Positions 1-15,400 of a stretch of 64,000 bases of DNA are shown here, piece by piece. A program made the translations under genes and the position numbers. The stretch's first letter is position 1. Each line of letters opens with the position of its first letter. Under the pieces are notes generated by a model that was not told where the DNA came from, made no database searches, and worked only from the letters and a program-made list of their open reading frames with translations. This DNA is from Pratylenchus scribneri (lineage: Eukaryota > Nematoda > Chromadorea > Rhabditida > Pratylenchidae): contig JAQSEB010000098.1 in NCBI GenBank assembly GCA_030063045.1, forward strand, positions 248,001-312,000, read 5' to 3'.

Positions 1-76
1 GAGAAAATCCTAAAAATTTTTCATAATTAATAATGTTTATTTAATTTAAAATGTAACAAAATTTTTTGGCGCTTAC

Positions 77-3000
77 CGTAAAATCAACTCTGTAGGCAAC
101 ATTCGATTGATCAATGCCACCGGAATAATTTGCTGCTGCTGATGGGATCCATTTCGGTGATGGCCTCCGCCATTTTGTTGGCGTGGTGAATTGTGTCCTC
201 CATTTTGTTGTTGGCGTTGCGATGAGGAGCCGCCAGGCAACAGAGTCGTAATCAAATACATCTGAAAATATTAAATATTAATACATTTAAAAAATGAATT
301 TTAATTTATTAATATTATTTTTAAATTATTAATAATATTTTTAAATTTTTTTAATTATATAATTTTTAAAATAATTTTATTATTTATTATTTATTGTTCC
401 TTTATTTTTTTAATTAAAATTAATTTTTATTTTAATTAATTATTTAATTTCATTTTCATTTTTTTCTACAAATTTTAAAATTTTCCTACTTTTCTGAACT
501 CTAAATAAAAGAAAATTTTAATTAAAAAAATTTTTAGATTATTTCGCTAAATAATTCTTTTAAATATTAGAAATGTACCAATACCAAGTGAAAAACATTA
601 ATAATTTTCCTTGTAAATTACACAAAAAAAATACAACACAAAATAATTTTTCCTCAACATAATTTTATTATATTTTTTTTTTGTCCTCCAATCTACCCTA
701 CACTCCCCAACTCCAATAATTTTATTGTTACGAGTGCAAAAAATTTTATTCCATTCTATTTATTCCCATTTCCACCTCCTTTAAAATATTACTGCCAGCC
801 ACACACATGAATATAATAAAAGAAGGAATAAAATTGTAATGTCAAAAATGCACTTTGGAAAATGGTTGTAAAAATTTTAATAATTTTAACATTCTTTTTT
901 CATTATTCGAATTAATTTTTGAAATAAAATAAAAAAATAAACAATTTTTTAGAAATTTAAAAAGATGAAAAATTTGGATAAAATTTTAGGGAAATTTAAA
1001 GTTGAAAAAATTATAAAATCGCAGAATTTTCAAAAAATTATATATTGAATAAATTCCAAAAAAGGCAAATTTCGAAATTTAATAAAAATTATTATTAGTA
1101 ATACCAAATTTGTAAATCTTTTTATTTATTTATTTATTTCCTTTGCTTCTTTTTCTCTCTCTTCTTCTACACTATTTCACCTTATATTTTTTCCTTTTCT
1201 CACTTTTATTTTTCGGCTCTCGACAGTCCCGAAATTATTTCAAATAGTCAGATTATTGTTCTATTTTTATTTCCGCTTTACGTTCTCTCCATTTACCCCA
1301 CTATTTCGGCTTTTATGTGCCATAGTTCCGACTGGCATTGGACGTAATGGTGCCACCCGAGTTGACCAACAAAAATTCGTCGATTTTGCTTTATCCATAT
1401 TTGATCTTTTTTGATGCCTCGTTGTTCCAAAATCGATGCCAATTTCCTCTCGAAAATTGGAGTTGTCATTTTCCAGTCGCCAATCCCATAAAATTCCATC
1501 ATTGGCAACGCTGCAATCAAAATGCACCAAAGGGTCCATCAAATAGAGGGCATGCAAAATGACTTCATCTTTTTCGGCATTTTTGGTCGTGCCATTTCTT
1601 CTTTCATTTTTGTCGAATTTGGCCAATAAATTTTTATACCGTAAAATTTGCATAATATTTACACGGAATAAATTATTTTATATGCTCTCTGCATAGAATT
1701 TTATATCGTTTATACTTTGTATGAGAAATTTATGAAAAGCGAGTCATCAAAATGGAGTATTTTTTAATTATGAAGTTTAAAAATGCCTATGACTAGGTTA
1801 ATAGAAATTGGAAAAAATTTTTTTAAAAAAATAATACATTTTTTCACAAATAAATTTGCTTAAACATTTAATATATAAGTTACTGGGGGGATTGAAATTT
1901 TCAATGAATACTGATTGTAACTAACGGATGGATAAAACCACAGGGATTCCTCTGGGTTTTCGAACAAATTTTTAGTGATTTGGTTTGAGAACCTAGAATT
2001 CTCTAATTTTTGAAAATTTTAAAGTGAATCTGGAAGGTGTAGATAGTTACCAGAGGCTAAATCTATAGGAAGAAGTTGAGGATCACATTATAAATTCGCA
2101 AAAATTTTCTTATTCATGGAAATTTTAGTGATGAGGGAAAATGTGTGTAACGAATTGTAGAATTGGGGAAAAAGGTGGGTGCGCAATGCGCTTGCCTTCT
2201 CAATAATATCGAGGATATTATTTGCAATTTGGATTGTTTCCATCCTCCTCCCCATCTTATTCTTTAAAATGTGGGGAAATATATGAGGGGAAATGTGAGG
2301 ACTGAGGACTGAGTGAGGAAGAATGTGAAGGATTTTTGTTTGTGTATGGAGTATATGGACTATTATTGAAGACAATGTGACCTTTCGTCCTCCATTTTCC
2401 TCTTCGTCCTTCCTTCATTCTTTTCCAATATTTTATCCTCCCAAACAAAATTCATCGCCCCGGGTGAACAAATGACCTCCTCAAACAATTCTTCCTCATT
2501 TCTTTTCCTCACTTAAAGTGGTTCGCCTTTGGGGTCATTTATTATGGCATAGCATAGAGCAATGGTTTCGCTTGACCGAGATTCAAAGCTATGCAAAAGT
2601 TCTAACTTCTAATAATAAAATAATAAATAATCTTAAAAATTAAGAAAAATATACAAATATTTAAAAGCTTTCTTATCTTCCTTAATTTATGGCAGCAATT
2701 TTGTTTATCGGTTTTTTGTTTATCGCTTGGGTAAAATTATAAAACAACTAACCAACTTAGATAAAAAGTGACAATATAGATTTAAATAATTCCAAAAAAT
2801 TATGGCCTTTAGATTTTTGACTAAATTTTTTTTACTGGAATCATTTTAGTTTTATGAGTTAGAATTTTTTGGGGAATTGAAAATTTTGGCCATTAGGCTT
2901 ATTTGAAGGATTGTGTAAAAATTATGGCCAATAGATGTTTTGGGTGATTGAAATTAAGGTTCTTATTAGAATTTTCTTGGATCCTAATTTTAAACATATT

Positions 3001-6000
3001 TCCTGAAGCTCGATGCCTTCTAGGCCAATTAAAAATAGTTCCATTAATCATAAATATGTTACAAACCCAAATCTAATCCTTCCTTTGAAATCCCCATTAG
3101 GTAATTTGGCTACTTAATTTTAAGCAAATCTTAAATGCCCAGTAGATTCATTTAATGGGCAGTGAGGATGAATGGTTAATGGCCCTTTTGGTGATGTGCG
3201 AATTTTTGTTTGGTTTGCCCAAATGTGCCCAAAATGGGGGTCAAAAATTGGATTCATAAAATTTGCGCGCAAAATGCGCACAGCGGGAAATGAGCAACAA
3301 TGAACAATGTTTTGGTGCGAATTAAAAGAGCAGCAGATGGTCAAATGTGGATGGAAAGCCCAAATTTTGTGTTGCCCATTTTCTGTGCTGTTGTCCTTGG
3401 ATGGACACATTAAAGAGTTGAGAAGGGGCGCGCGGACTATCCCTTAATGGCGCCTTTTTCCTTGTGAAAATTTTTTACGGGTCGTACCAGCCGCCGGGGG
3501 TTAAAAGACCCTAAAAAGATGAATTTTTGGTTAAATATTGTTAAATACTAATTATTAAAAATTTTACAATTATTTTTATTGGAAAGATTTAATTTGTGAA
3601 GAAAGAATGTCTAAAAATAAAAATTGAATGACCAAACTTGTTTCGAGTGTTTAAAACGGATAAAGGACTGAACTTATTTTAATAATTTTGCTATCAAATT
3701 AAATTTGGACTTTTTTTATTTTAGAATAATATCAATTTTGTTAGGATTGGTTCAGAATTGATCGAATTATGCTCAAAAAATCAATAAAAATTTGTTAAAA
3801 TCCATTTATGGTTTTTGGCATAATTTAATTTCATCAATTCTGAGAACCAATTTAAATATAATTTATTATCTTTATTAGATTGAATGCTTGAATCATTATT
3901 TTGATACTAAAATCATCAAAATTATTTCAGTCTTTGAACAATTAAAAGCAATCACGACATCTAACATCTAAAAAAAATATATGGGAATTCTTGATTTTAA
4001 ATGGTTGTATTTTGGTAAAAAATTGTTAAAAAATCCCTTTCTAAATTTAGAAGCAAATGGAATATTCAGCAAAAAATATTTTAAATGAGGGAAGAAGAAT
4101 GAAAACATTGGTCCATATTTAATTTAAATTAGCCTTTACGCAAGATTGGACAGAAGGAATTCGCGCATCGACCATTCCATCTAAATCCCTCATCACATAT
4201 TTATCCATTTCCCATAAAAATTCTTCTGCGAAAACATGCATATTAACGCGCATGATGCAAATTAATGAATAGCGTATAATTATGATGTGGATCCGTAAAA
4301 GTTTTAATTTTCTATGCTTTCATTTTTGTTTAGTTCTGGATAAATATGATTTAAAGCTGTTTATAAATTCATAAAAAGTGAGAATTTGCCAGAGGATTGA
4401 ATTCCATTTTTAGAAAGTATTTGTCAAAAAGCTAATTTTTCAGAGTTTTTCAAGAATAAAAATTCTATTTTTGGATTTAATTTACCAAAGAACATTTTTT
4501 TTATCTATTTATAAAATAAAGTGGACTGAAAAACATCGGCACTACAGGACCTAAATCCATCCGTTCCTTTTTGGCAAAATAATAATTATGTAATTATCCC
4601 CTAAAAGTTTTGATCTTCGATCTTCTCGAGCTCTACCCGGCATTTTCCTCTTCCCAGAATTCATTTTGGATGCCATTTTTTAACTAATGCTTTCTTTATT
4701 TGGTTAATTGTTACTATGAAAATAAGCCGAAGGGAATATAAATTTTTGAAATAAAAAATACAACATTCAACAATTAAATGCTGGGTAGCACAAAAATTGG
4801 GCGCATTTTCTATTCTGCTGCAGGCGCCCTTTTCGCATTTTACACAGTGAATGAAGAAAATTGGAAGAAAGAAAAGAAAGGCGGATCAACAATTTCCTTC
4901 TTCCCTATTTTGCGGATGTGGGAAAATGGGATTTTGGATGGTTTTTTTTTGTCTTGGAGCGTCAAATTGAAGGATGGAAAAAAATGTTGCAATTGTAATT
5001 TTATTGGGAGGGGAGCATTTTCTGAAAGACTGGTGAAAAATTAAAGAAATTGGCGGGGCAGCTGTCAGATTTGGTGGAGCGCGCCAAATTTCAAAATCAA
5101 ATTATGTAGGAGAAATTACCCAAATAAATGTGGGCAATTATGAATGAAATACATGGATATGACTTCCATTTTAGCTAATCTTCTTCAAATTTGATAAGAA
5201 AATGACTTCCTTAACTCCAATTTTAGTAAATATTAAATCTTGGTAAGCAAATGCCGACATTGACATTTAAAATATAGAAAGGTGACATTTGTAAATGTTG
5301 GCATTGACATTGCCTTAAATGAAATAAATTGAGTTTTTAATCAAAAATTATACTAAAAAAGGCTCAAAGGCATAAAACATTGAGGATTTTATAGGCATTT
5401 TAAATAAGATTTTTATGATTCTAGGATTGGGGTTGGATTAAAAATGAAGTAAATTGAAGGGCGATTAGTCGCCTCTTTTTAAGTCGGAACTAAAAAATTA
5501 TAAAAAAAAATTGGGCATCAGGCTTTAGCGCATTTTTTGACTCAATTGTTTTTGTGTGGCGGCTTTTGTCTTATCTTTCAATTGTCATCAGCAGCTCGCC
5601 CTCCTTTATCTTTTATTCATTTACATTCGGCCACACTTTCCGCCGAAACAATAATAATAATTTTTGCAAAAGGATAATGGGAGACCGGTTAGACTAAAGC
5701 ACAAAAGCCGGATGAATTGAGGGAAATAGACTCGCAAACAAGTCAAGTCACACACATAAATAAATATGCGAAGGTCGCACACTTTTATTACAATAATATA
5801 TGTAATTATTAGCTTGGCTTTAAGAAGAAATATATTCCAGAAGTGCACACTAAAATGCTAGGCAAAGGAACAAAATAAATATGAATTAACATTGAGAGAA
5901 TTATTATAAATAATTTAAACATAATGAAATGGAAAATAAATACATACATTTTTTGATTTTATTCGCAGAAAAACATATTTATGTTTTACTTTTCACTTTG

Positions 6001-9000
6001 AGAAAAATGCTTTAATTTTATATTTCATTCATCAGGAAAATTTCATGTTTTTCATTTTTGTATCGACAATGGAAAAAAAGTTATTTTATTTTGTATTTTA
6101 CCTAAAGGTGAAACGTATTTATTTGTATTTTTATCAAGATTGAAATGACTTTTTGTATTTCCTGATTGGAATGTATTTCATTTCTGATTTTTTTCCAATT
6201 GTTTTATCCGCAAACGCGTGATCCTACCATATCAATAGACAACTCTCTTAAAAATGGTACGATCCTAATATAGGTGGAAAACACATACTTTATTGTGTTT
6301 AAGAATGTAACAATTTTATTTTTTAATCATATTTTTTATTTAATTTTAACTTACTATTTATTGCGGCATTGGAATTGCTTTTAATTTGTTCCAATCGAGA
6401 AGATCCAATTCAAATTAAATTATTTGAGAAGTGAAGAATTTTGGTGAATTATTGAAAATTATGTTGGAATAATTATCTAGAAATTCAAAGGAACATTTTA
6501 GCGTATTTCAGTTGTAAAAATAAATTTCTTAGATTAATTGATTTGCTTAGAATTTTTCTAATTGAGTACAATTATCGACTAATTTTTGTCAATTATAAAA
6601 TGGATGGGAATTGGGAATTGATTGGGGAAAAGTAAAAAATTGGATTGCTCCACCTCTAATAAACATCGATTTGGGTGGGATATGCTCAGTCAGCTCTACT
6701 GAAATTAGAGATCCCTTTAAATCGCAGCTGTTTGGCCATAGCCCCTCAACAAAATGATGTGAGAAAATTGGGGGAAAAAAATTCGGCAATTCATAAAAGA
6801 GACCCGACATTGGGAGGATGGAAATTATTTTACAATTCATTGAAGAAAGTAAAAAAAATTTAATTTGCTCAATCGTGTATTGATGAGGCAATTAGGGAGG
6901 AATCGATTGGTTTCTCAAAGGTTTGTTGACCCCGAACCAACAACAATTAAAATGGTTTTGATAATTTTTATAATAGATAAAAAATTTGTAAAAAATTTGT
7001 GGCGATAAATTTTCGTGTCCAATAAAATCTTAGAAAGTCAAAAATTCTAAAAAATTTTCCTAAGGCAAAAATCATGATTTAAGTAAAATTATTGTTCGTT
7101 TACATATAAACTTTTTGAAAAAAAAATTAATTAATGGGTTTTACTAGGTTGGAGAACTCTTAAGAGTGGTTTTAACTTCAAGTATCGGGAAATGTTTCTA
7201 AATAAAAATCATAGGAAAAATTAGAAACAAAAATTTTAATAAGTTTTTGACCATTGATTTCACCCCAACATCAAAACCATATTTCGATATTTCGTCCCAT
7301 GATCTCGGAAATTCTCTTATAGGTGAAGATTAAAAATTAAAATTTTTTTTATTTTAAAATGGGACCGATAATTTTCCAGAAGTTTTTTTGAAGCCATATA
7401 GCTTTGGCCATTCCTAGGAGACTAAACCCCGAAAACAAAATAAAAGTTTAATAAAGTACTGCGAGCTATGTGATTATCGCTTTTAGGCAAATGAAAAATA
7501 TTTTGGGGGAGAAAAACTCTTTCGGGGACAATAACAGCAGGGCTTCATCATTAAAACATAAAGCACATCAGAGAAAATGAGGCGAATTGGAAAGGGGAAA
7601 AATAAAAATTAGCTACCCGCCGGGGGGACTGACGCCATGCATTTTCGTATTTTGTCCCCTATTTTAGCCTTTTGGGCGAAACAGGTGATGCTCAATGCTC
7701 TGACTGAGAAATGTTTGGAAGAAGCGAAAAAAAAATTGTTAAGGAAAAAATGGAAGAAATAATGAGGAGGGACGACAAAAATGAGCCCATTGAAAAGTGG
7801 ATTGGACGGCGGCGATTTGTTGTCCCTGATAAGAATAATAAGAAGAAGGTAGAAATGCAAGGTTGGGTGGAAATTGTAAATGTAGGGAATGTTTTTGAGC
7901 GGAAAGGACATTTAGGGATTGCAAAAAATGCTAAAAAAAAATATGTCAATTAAATCAGATGGAATTAAAAGGAAAATATCATTAATTATAATAATTTAAA
8001 CATAAAACAGTCATTATATTTTTTTCACAATATTTTGTTGTCCAAAATTCTAATTTTACAGCCATAAATGTGCCCATAGATTTAACTAGGGATAGAATAC
8101 ACAATGAATTTGTTATATTTTATGGACTCAAAAAAAGCATGGCCATAGGCCATAATCATAATGCATAATCGCATAAGAAAGTATTAGGCTTATAGATTTA
8201 GGCTAGATCAAGAGCTTACAGCTAATAGGCAGATAAAATCGGAGTAGATATTTGGTCAAATTTTAATACCTCAAAAATGGCTGATTGACAGGAAAGTTTT
8301 TGAATTAATTCACTGTTATTATATGGATAAATTAATTAGCATTCTTTTTTGAATTTAATTTAATATTCACAGCATTATTTTCAATGGCAATCGGCGGCGG
8401 GTGGTCTTGTTATTAAATTTTTTGTAGGAATAGCCTCCTTAAAAAATTGTTCATTGGGGAGATAATTAAATTATTTGTGTTGACATTTTTGATAATTTTA
8501 AAGCTCTTTCCTAGAATTTTTGCTTGCAAATTAGAATACGCTCGAAAATTTAAAAGTAGTTTGCCTCTGGCAATTTACCATTAAAATTTCAAAATTGATT
8601 TTATTTCTTTCCATTTTTTAATTTTTAAAATTATTTTAAATTTTTTTTTGAATAAAAATTTAAAAAATTTTAAAATCTTCCCTACCTGATTCTGTTTTGC
8701 TTGGACCCGTTTTCCACCAGACTGTTGTGCCGTTGTTGATGAATCCAATGGTAGCATCAATGGACCATCCACAATTCCAGCAGCATTCCCACCTCCATTA
8801 TTTCCACTGCTAGTCATCTGTAGAAAAACAAAAATGTATTATTAACAAATAAATAATCATTTATGAGATTTTTCAGTTAATATCTAGTTATATAAACTAG
8901 AATTTAAGAGATGCTACAATAGGAGATCATTCGACTTGGCATTATGGATTTAATCTATGAAATTTTTATTTCAGAACGGTAATAAACTTGTTTCAAAACC

Positions 9001-9462
9001 GAATCATTGTTTAAACCCAGAATAGTTTAGGTCTATAAATTTTACTTAATTAATAAGCCTTAATAATGGTCTGAAATTTCAGCGAAAATACCGGCTAAAT
9101 GATTCTTTCTCGATTAAAGTATAGAAGCCGATATACCTAATTTTAAACATTAAATCATGGATATATTTATAATCTTCCGATTACCTAAATATTTTTTAAT
9201 GACTTGAAAATTTTTTGTTAACCTAACCTAAACCAATGGATAAATACTCTCAAAATCCATCAAAATATTTTAGAAAAAAATAATAAATATTTAATTTGCC
9301 AACCTGTGTCATTGCTGAATCACCACCACCACCCGTACTCGCCGCATTTTGCTGTTTTCCATTATTATTTGTGCCACCGCCGCCAGTGGCGGATGAGGAA
9401 GAATCGGCGCCTGTGCCACCGCCTAGCAAACGCATTTCGGCTCCTTCCACAAATGGGAAAAA

Positions 9463-9493
<31 letters not shown>

Positions 9494-12400
9494 TGTTCTC
9501 GCCCTTTGCTCGATGAAATGTCTTTTTCACCACCACCACCACCAATGCTTGGCTTTTGTCGTCGACGACGATGTTTTTTGCCACTGCCTATGGCACTGCC
9601 ACTCTTTTTGGACAGCAGTAGAGAGGAAAATGTGGTTGAGCTATTTTTGTTGTGTTGATGAGTGCCGTGTGCCTTGGCTTCCTCCTCCCCTCCTTTTTCG
9701 ATGGGCGTAGTCTCTTTGGATGTTGACTGCTGCTGTTGGCCAATTGCCTGGGGCGTTTGATGCACGGAATGGCCACTGCTTTGGTGCTTCTGTTGCCGGG
9801 GGGTAGAATTATTATGCTGCCTTTGGGAATGCAAAGTGTTTTTGGAGAAGATGGAGGTTGAGGTCACCGAAGAGCGCTGAAAAAATTTTTTAATATCTAA
9901 TTGAATAGGATTTCCACGAAAAAAATCAATTTTATGATTAAATTGAGTAAATTTTCCCATCATGATTGAACGATGAAAATGGCAAAAAGTGACTAAAATT
10001 TGCAAAGGGCCGATGAAAGGATGATGGGCCAAAAGGAAATGTCAAAGACAGAAGAATGGAAGATGGCATATAAAACAGGAAAAAAAAAAACTCCCTTGAG
10101 CCTATTTCAATGTTTATGAGAGGAATTTCTGAATTCAAATTCTCAAAGCGAATGACAATAACAAAGTTTATGGGAAATAAGTTAAAAAGTACTTCTATGA
10201 GCGTTTATTCGACAACGAGCTTTCCATCCAAATTTTTTCAATATCATTTTCGCAAAAAAATTATTGATAATTCATATCAATTTTGTAGCGGGAATTTCGA
10301 AAACAATTTTCGATTAATTAGAATGGGGAGAGGTGTTGTTTACAAAATAAATCGGTTTGAAATTTATAATTTATTAAATTTATTATAGAAATACGAATTC
10401 CAATTCTTCCAATAGTATTTTGCCTTTTTGTGCCTATCGATAAAAAAGAAGCCGTATAACATGCTAATTCGAAAAAAAGCAAATTAAAAAAATTTGTTCT
10501 TCTTTAGATTTTGTCTTTTTCGATTAACAAATAAACAAATTAAAAATAATTTATGGAATTTGTGAGCATCAAAGAGCAGAAATATTAGTATTTCAAGTGC
10601 TTTTTGTTGGAGAATCCCTCTTAATAAGGAAAATTCCTTCAATGTAAAATAATTTTTCCTAACTTCAATATTCAACCTCCACATCTCTATGGTTAATAAC
10701 GGACTACTCCGGCGGCGTTATTTATACCCACAGCTCTGCAGCTATCGAAAGGAATAGAGCGTACCAAAGAAAAAGAATATTTTTAGAAGGCTTCTCTGAC
10801 AGCGGGAGAGAAAGAAAATTAGCTCATCAATAAAATCAATTCTCTCTGCTTTCTCACATAAAATAGTGCGCGCTGCAAGGAATACTGTCCAGCAGGAATA
10901 AATTTAAATAATTTTGCTACTTAATAATTATGCCCTAAAAAAGGCTTCTTTATTTAATCCAAAAAGTGGAAGATCAATTTTCCTAGAGGGAAGTTTGATA
11001 TTTACTATTACTGTAATTCGTTTATGGGATCTTTAAGAGAATCTCTGTTAGGAATCGGCTACTTTGCAATCAATTTGCCTTAGGTGATTCAGAATTGGTC
11101 GGTTCAATTTTACAATTTACATAGGCACTTCAAAGTCTTGGCCTCAATTTTTTAAATGATTTAATTTGGCCTATAGAAATGCCTGAATTTCATTAGACTT
11201 TTGACAATTCAAAAATGTGCTTGAATTTAAATTTGGCTTTGGTTATTTTAAAATTGCCTTATTATTTGGGACCTTAAGGCATTTTAGAAATGTCAATTAT
11301 AATTTGGTCTCAGTTATAAAATTAATTGAAGCTTTAGGCTATTTATTTCAGGCTATCAGAAAATTGTCAAAAGTTCAATTTTGCCTTTTGTCAATTAAAA
11401 ATTGCTTTTGGGCTTCAGTCTCTGGGTAAAGGCAATTCAACAAGTTTCCTAGGTGAGTTTTATGTCCAAAAAGCCCGCACATCTGTGGCATTCTTGAAAA
11501 AAATGTTCGCGGCTCACTCAAAGAATATTTTCCATCAGAAAGAATAAAAATTGAGAGAAAAAGAGGAAGGAGGAAATTGGGCCGCCGGCGCTTTCTTCCG
11601 TCTCTTTCTAATACCCATTCCCCTCTTTTTTAATGCAACACACACCACCACGCGGGCGAATATGTCCCCCCAAGCCTATTAAATGTCCTCTCTTCTCGGT
11701 GGATTTTCCCCTTGGGGACGGCAGAATAAAAATCAATAAATGCGCTGGACGAGAAAATGCTATTGAATGTGAGTACCCGCCGCCGGCGACGGCGGGAATG
11801 GACACAAAGTAAACACAGCTGATTTATTGAATGGAGCAAAAATTGAATGGGGAACATTGGGAAGAGGATTAAAAAGAGCAGCAGCAGAGAATTGGTTTTA
11901 ATAATTGGGATTTTTATGATGGGATTATTTTTGGAATATTTCATTGTTTGTGAATGAATTTTACTTGGAAATGGAAAAAATTTAAGTATGCAAAATTTTT
12001 AAGCCGAAATTTTACAGGAATGAAAAAAGGTGCTAGGTCAATTTCACAATTATTATGGACCTTTTCGATTTATAACAAATCAGAAACCGGTTTTAGACCC
12101 TACAAACCTTAGACCATTTTGTAGATCTCATCGAGACGCATCGAATGGTATATAATTTGTAATCGTTTGGCCCAAAATGCCCAAAATAAAAGAATTTAAA
12201 ACCAAAAATTTGAAAATGGTTTAATACCCTTTAATTTTGACTAAACCATGACAAATTATTTACCAATCGATGCCTCTCGATGAGATCTACAAAAATGTTA
12301 TTAGCTTTATAGGGTCTCATCCAGTTTCTGATTTATTATAGTCGAAAACGCCCATAATTGCAGAATTGTGGAATCGCCCATAATTGTGCATAGCCCTTTG

Positions 12401-15400
12401 TATTTTGTGGAATCGACCCCGGACGGTGAAAAAATGATCAAAAATAAAAGAGTCCGATATACATTATCGGAGAGAGGGATCTTCATTTTTTAATGTTTTT
12501 AAATAGAAGAAACCGATAATTAATCCCTTCTATGTCATAAAATAATCAAAAACAATACTGTAATGACATAAATGTGCACTCTAACACAAATTAAATCAGA
12601 CTAAAAAGTCTATAAATTATTAATTTTTATTTCCCTAAATTAAGAAGCTTACTCTGAATCAATATTAATAATTTTATTATTATCTTTAGTAGAGAGCGAA
12701 TTTTTATGAAATTGCATATATTTATATGCAAATGCATATCTTGGTACTTTTTTGGCAAAAATTGTCTTTCAAAAATGCAATAAAATTCGAAAAATTGCAT
12801 ATTTTAATGGTTTTTAATGGTTTTTGATGAAACTTTTGCATATTTTGGCACTTTTTGGTGCATATAAATCCGCTCTCTAGTCATTAGAATCAAAGCATTT
12901 AATCCTTAATTTGTTAATTAAATAATCAAAATCGATTCAGCCATTGGTGATTTATAATAAACGCTTGCTGTAAGTTTACGTTAAAAAATTACAATGGCTT
13001 TCAATTTACAAATACCCCGAATGATTCTATTGCAAATATGTTTAAGAGAATTGGAACTGTGGATAGGAAAAGATGATTTTCTGTTCGCAAAAATGACCCA
13101 AATTGGTTTTTTATAGTTCAATTTGCGGTCACCATTTAATTTAGGTCATTTGCGAAATGAACGGCTGCTATTTTGGGGATAGATTTGATGAAAGATGGTG
13201 CGCGGGAGGAACGGATGTGGATCGGAAAAAATCAAAAAATTGAAATGAGCAAAAACATACACAAAATTAGCTAAATTTGGGTCAACCACACGAAAATTTA
13301 TTAAGGCACTTTTTTCGAATTTTTTTTTTCTTAAAATTGCAATTTTAAATATGCCTCAGGATTTTTTCTACCCACCTTTTTGCGATGTGTTCGTTGTTTT
13401 GTGCCGGTGGATTTTGGTCGAATTTGGAGCAAATTTTGACGAGAACTTGCTGCCATTCCAATCATTTCGACTTCTTCCTCATCCTCTTCTTCTTCTTCTG
13501 TATCATCGTCAACGATTTCTTGCTGAACATTCTTCAAATAAAATATGGAAAAATAATTAAAATTTTATTGATCCGGGGTTTGTTTAGCGAAACCAGGTTC
13601 TTTTACCAAAAGAATAGTAAATTTTTAATGTTCTATATTAGACACTATAATCATATATATTTGATAAACATCGTTTGGCCTATGGATTTTCATGGTTTCC
13701 ATCAAAAACCAAAAGAAACCAAAAATAGAAAATGATTTGGGCGGTTTTAAGACCTTAAATTTTGATTAAACCTCGAAAATTTGTAAGTCAATCGAGCCTC
13801 TAGACGGCTCGATAAGATCAATTATTAAGAAAGTTAATACTATTTTGGAAAAAGAATCGGATCTTTCGGAAAAGAGACAGTTTTTATGGCAAAAAATTTT
13901 CCCAATTAATTAAATTAAATAACCTCAATTTCTTCTTTTTGTATTTGTCCTTGGCCTGATTCCTTGTGAATGCATCCAATATCCATCAATTGTTCCTCCA
14001 AAGCATCATAGTAGACGGCAGCATTGGAAAAGGCACCGATGGCTGGGCCCTCCTCCACCGTTGAATCTCCGTTTGCCTACAAAGGGAAATTCTCTAGAGT
14101 ATTAAGTACAGTATATTAAAAAATCAAATAATTCGATGAGGTATTTAAGAATATGTGAGCTTGAATTTCACCTCTATTTTGTCGAATTTATATGGTAATT
14201 TTTTACCATTGACAATTTTATATAGTAAATGTTTGGTAATGTTCTTATCAAAAATGGCCCATGAAAATAGCCAAATCCAGCTTTGTTTATAGTGATCGGA
14301 CGGTAAGAGATCCCTATCGGTTTTTTTTCGACATCCCGTCTCGGTACTATTCGGGAATCCCGTATCGTGGTACCGATCGAAGCGTCTTGCAGATCTCTAA
14401 ATATAGATAAGTGACCAATTTTATTTTCTCTTAAAAGGTAATTTTGGATGATAAATTTGATTTTGATTTTATTTCATCAGCCATATTCGGTATTCGCCTA
14501 TATTGATAATGAAATATCATTATTTGCAAAATCCAAAATGTGACCTATTCATGGTAAATATTATCATTGGGTTTAAGAAGGCATAAATTCTTGACTAAAT
14601 GGAGGTCTGACGAATTTATAGCGTTCTAAAAATTTATTTACTGCATATATACGGCCTATTTCCATAAGTTTCTTATATTCTTCTTAAATAAATAACATTT
14701 AAAATTAATCAGAATCGAAAAATATTATAATTATTTATGTCACATATACAAGTAAATTTTTATAATTTACCAAAAATTAACCTGCTTTAATAAAGATGGA
14801 ATCATCCGATTTGATGTCAAATGATCAGCCACATCTGTGAAAAATTTTTAAAATTAGATGATCTTTATCTTTAGAAAAAACCATTGCTATGCTTTTCATC
14901 TCGACATAGAAATTGTGTGCTGGATGCATTGGATTCACTTAAACTTGGTGTGGAAATTGCGGCCTCCAATGTTGATGCAATTTTTTCCTCTACAAATTGC
15001 AAATTTGTCGAATCGTTTGGTGGCACTTTAAAATGAGGGGAAATTATTTATCTAAATATTTTCTAATCGAAAAATTGAAATTTTTGACAATAAGCTTTAA
15101 TATACCAAAATAATGCACTTTATATTGCCAAATTTTAAGTAAATTAAGATGAAATTTTTAATGCCATAATCCTTGGCCAAAATTTTGTAAAAAAGGCTTT
15201 TTTGTTGCCGTAATTTTTATCTAAAAAGTGGCCCAAAATGGCCATAAAATTTATCAGGGAATAATTCGATTTTATGGACTATCGATTAGTAAAACAACCA
15301 TTTTTTATTAGAATTTTTTTATATTTATTTTTCAATATCCCCTTTCATTATTTACCATTTTTGTCACTATTTTTGTCCAATTTATGGCACATTATTTGGT

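Noticed and set aside
7609..7953. Overlapping open frames on both strands in the F-box gene intron
   Set aside because: Low-complexity Lys/Glu or Phe/Ser sequence in several frames, no splice or domain support.
14285..14400. GC-richer segment with AGAGATC...GATCTCT ends as another MITE
   Set aside because: Only about seven terminal bases pair and no flanking duplication could be found.
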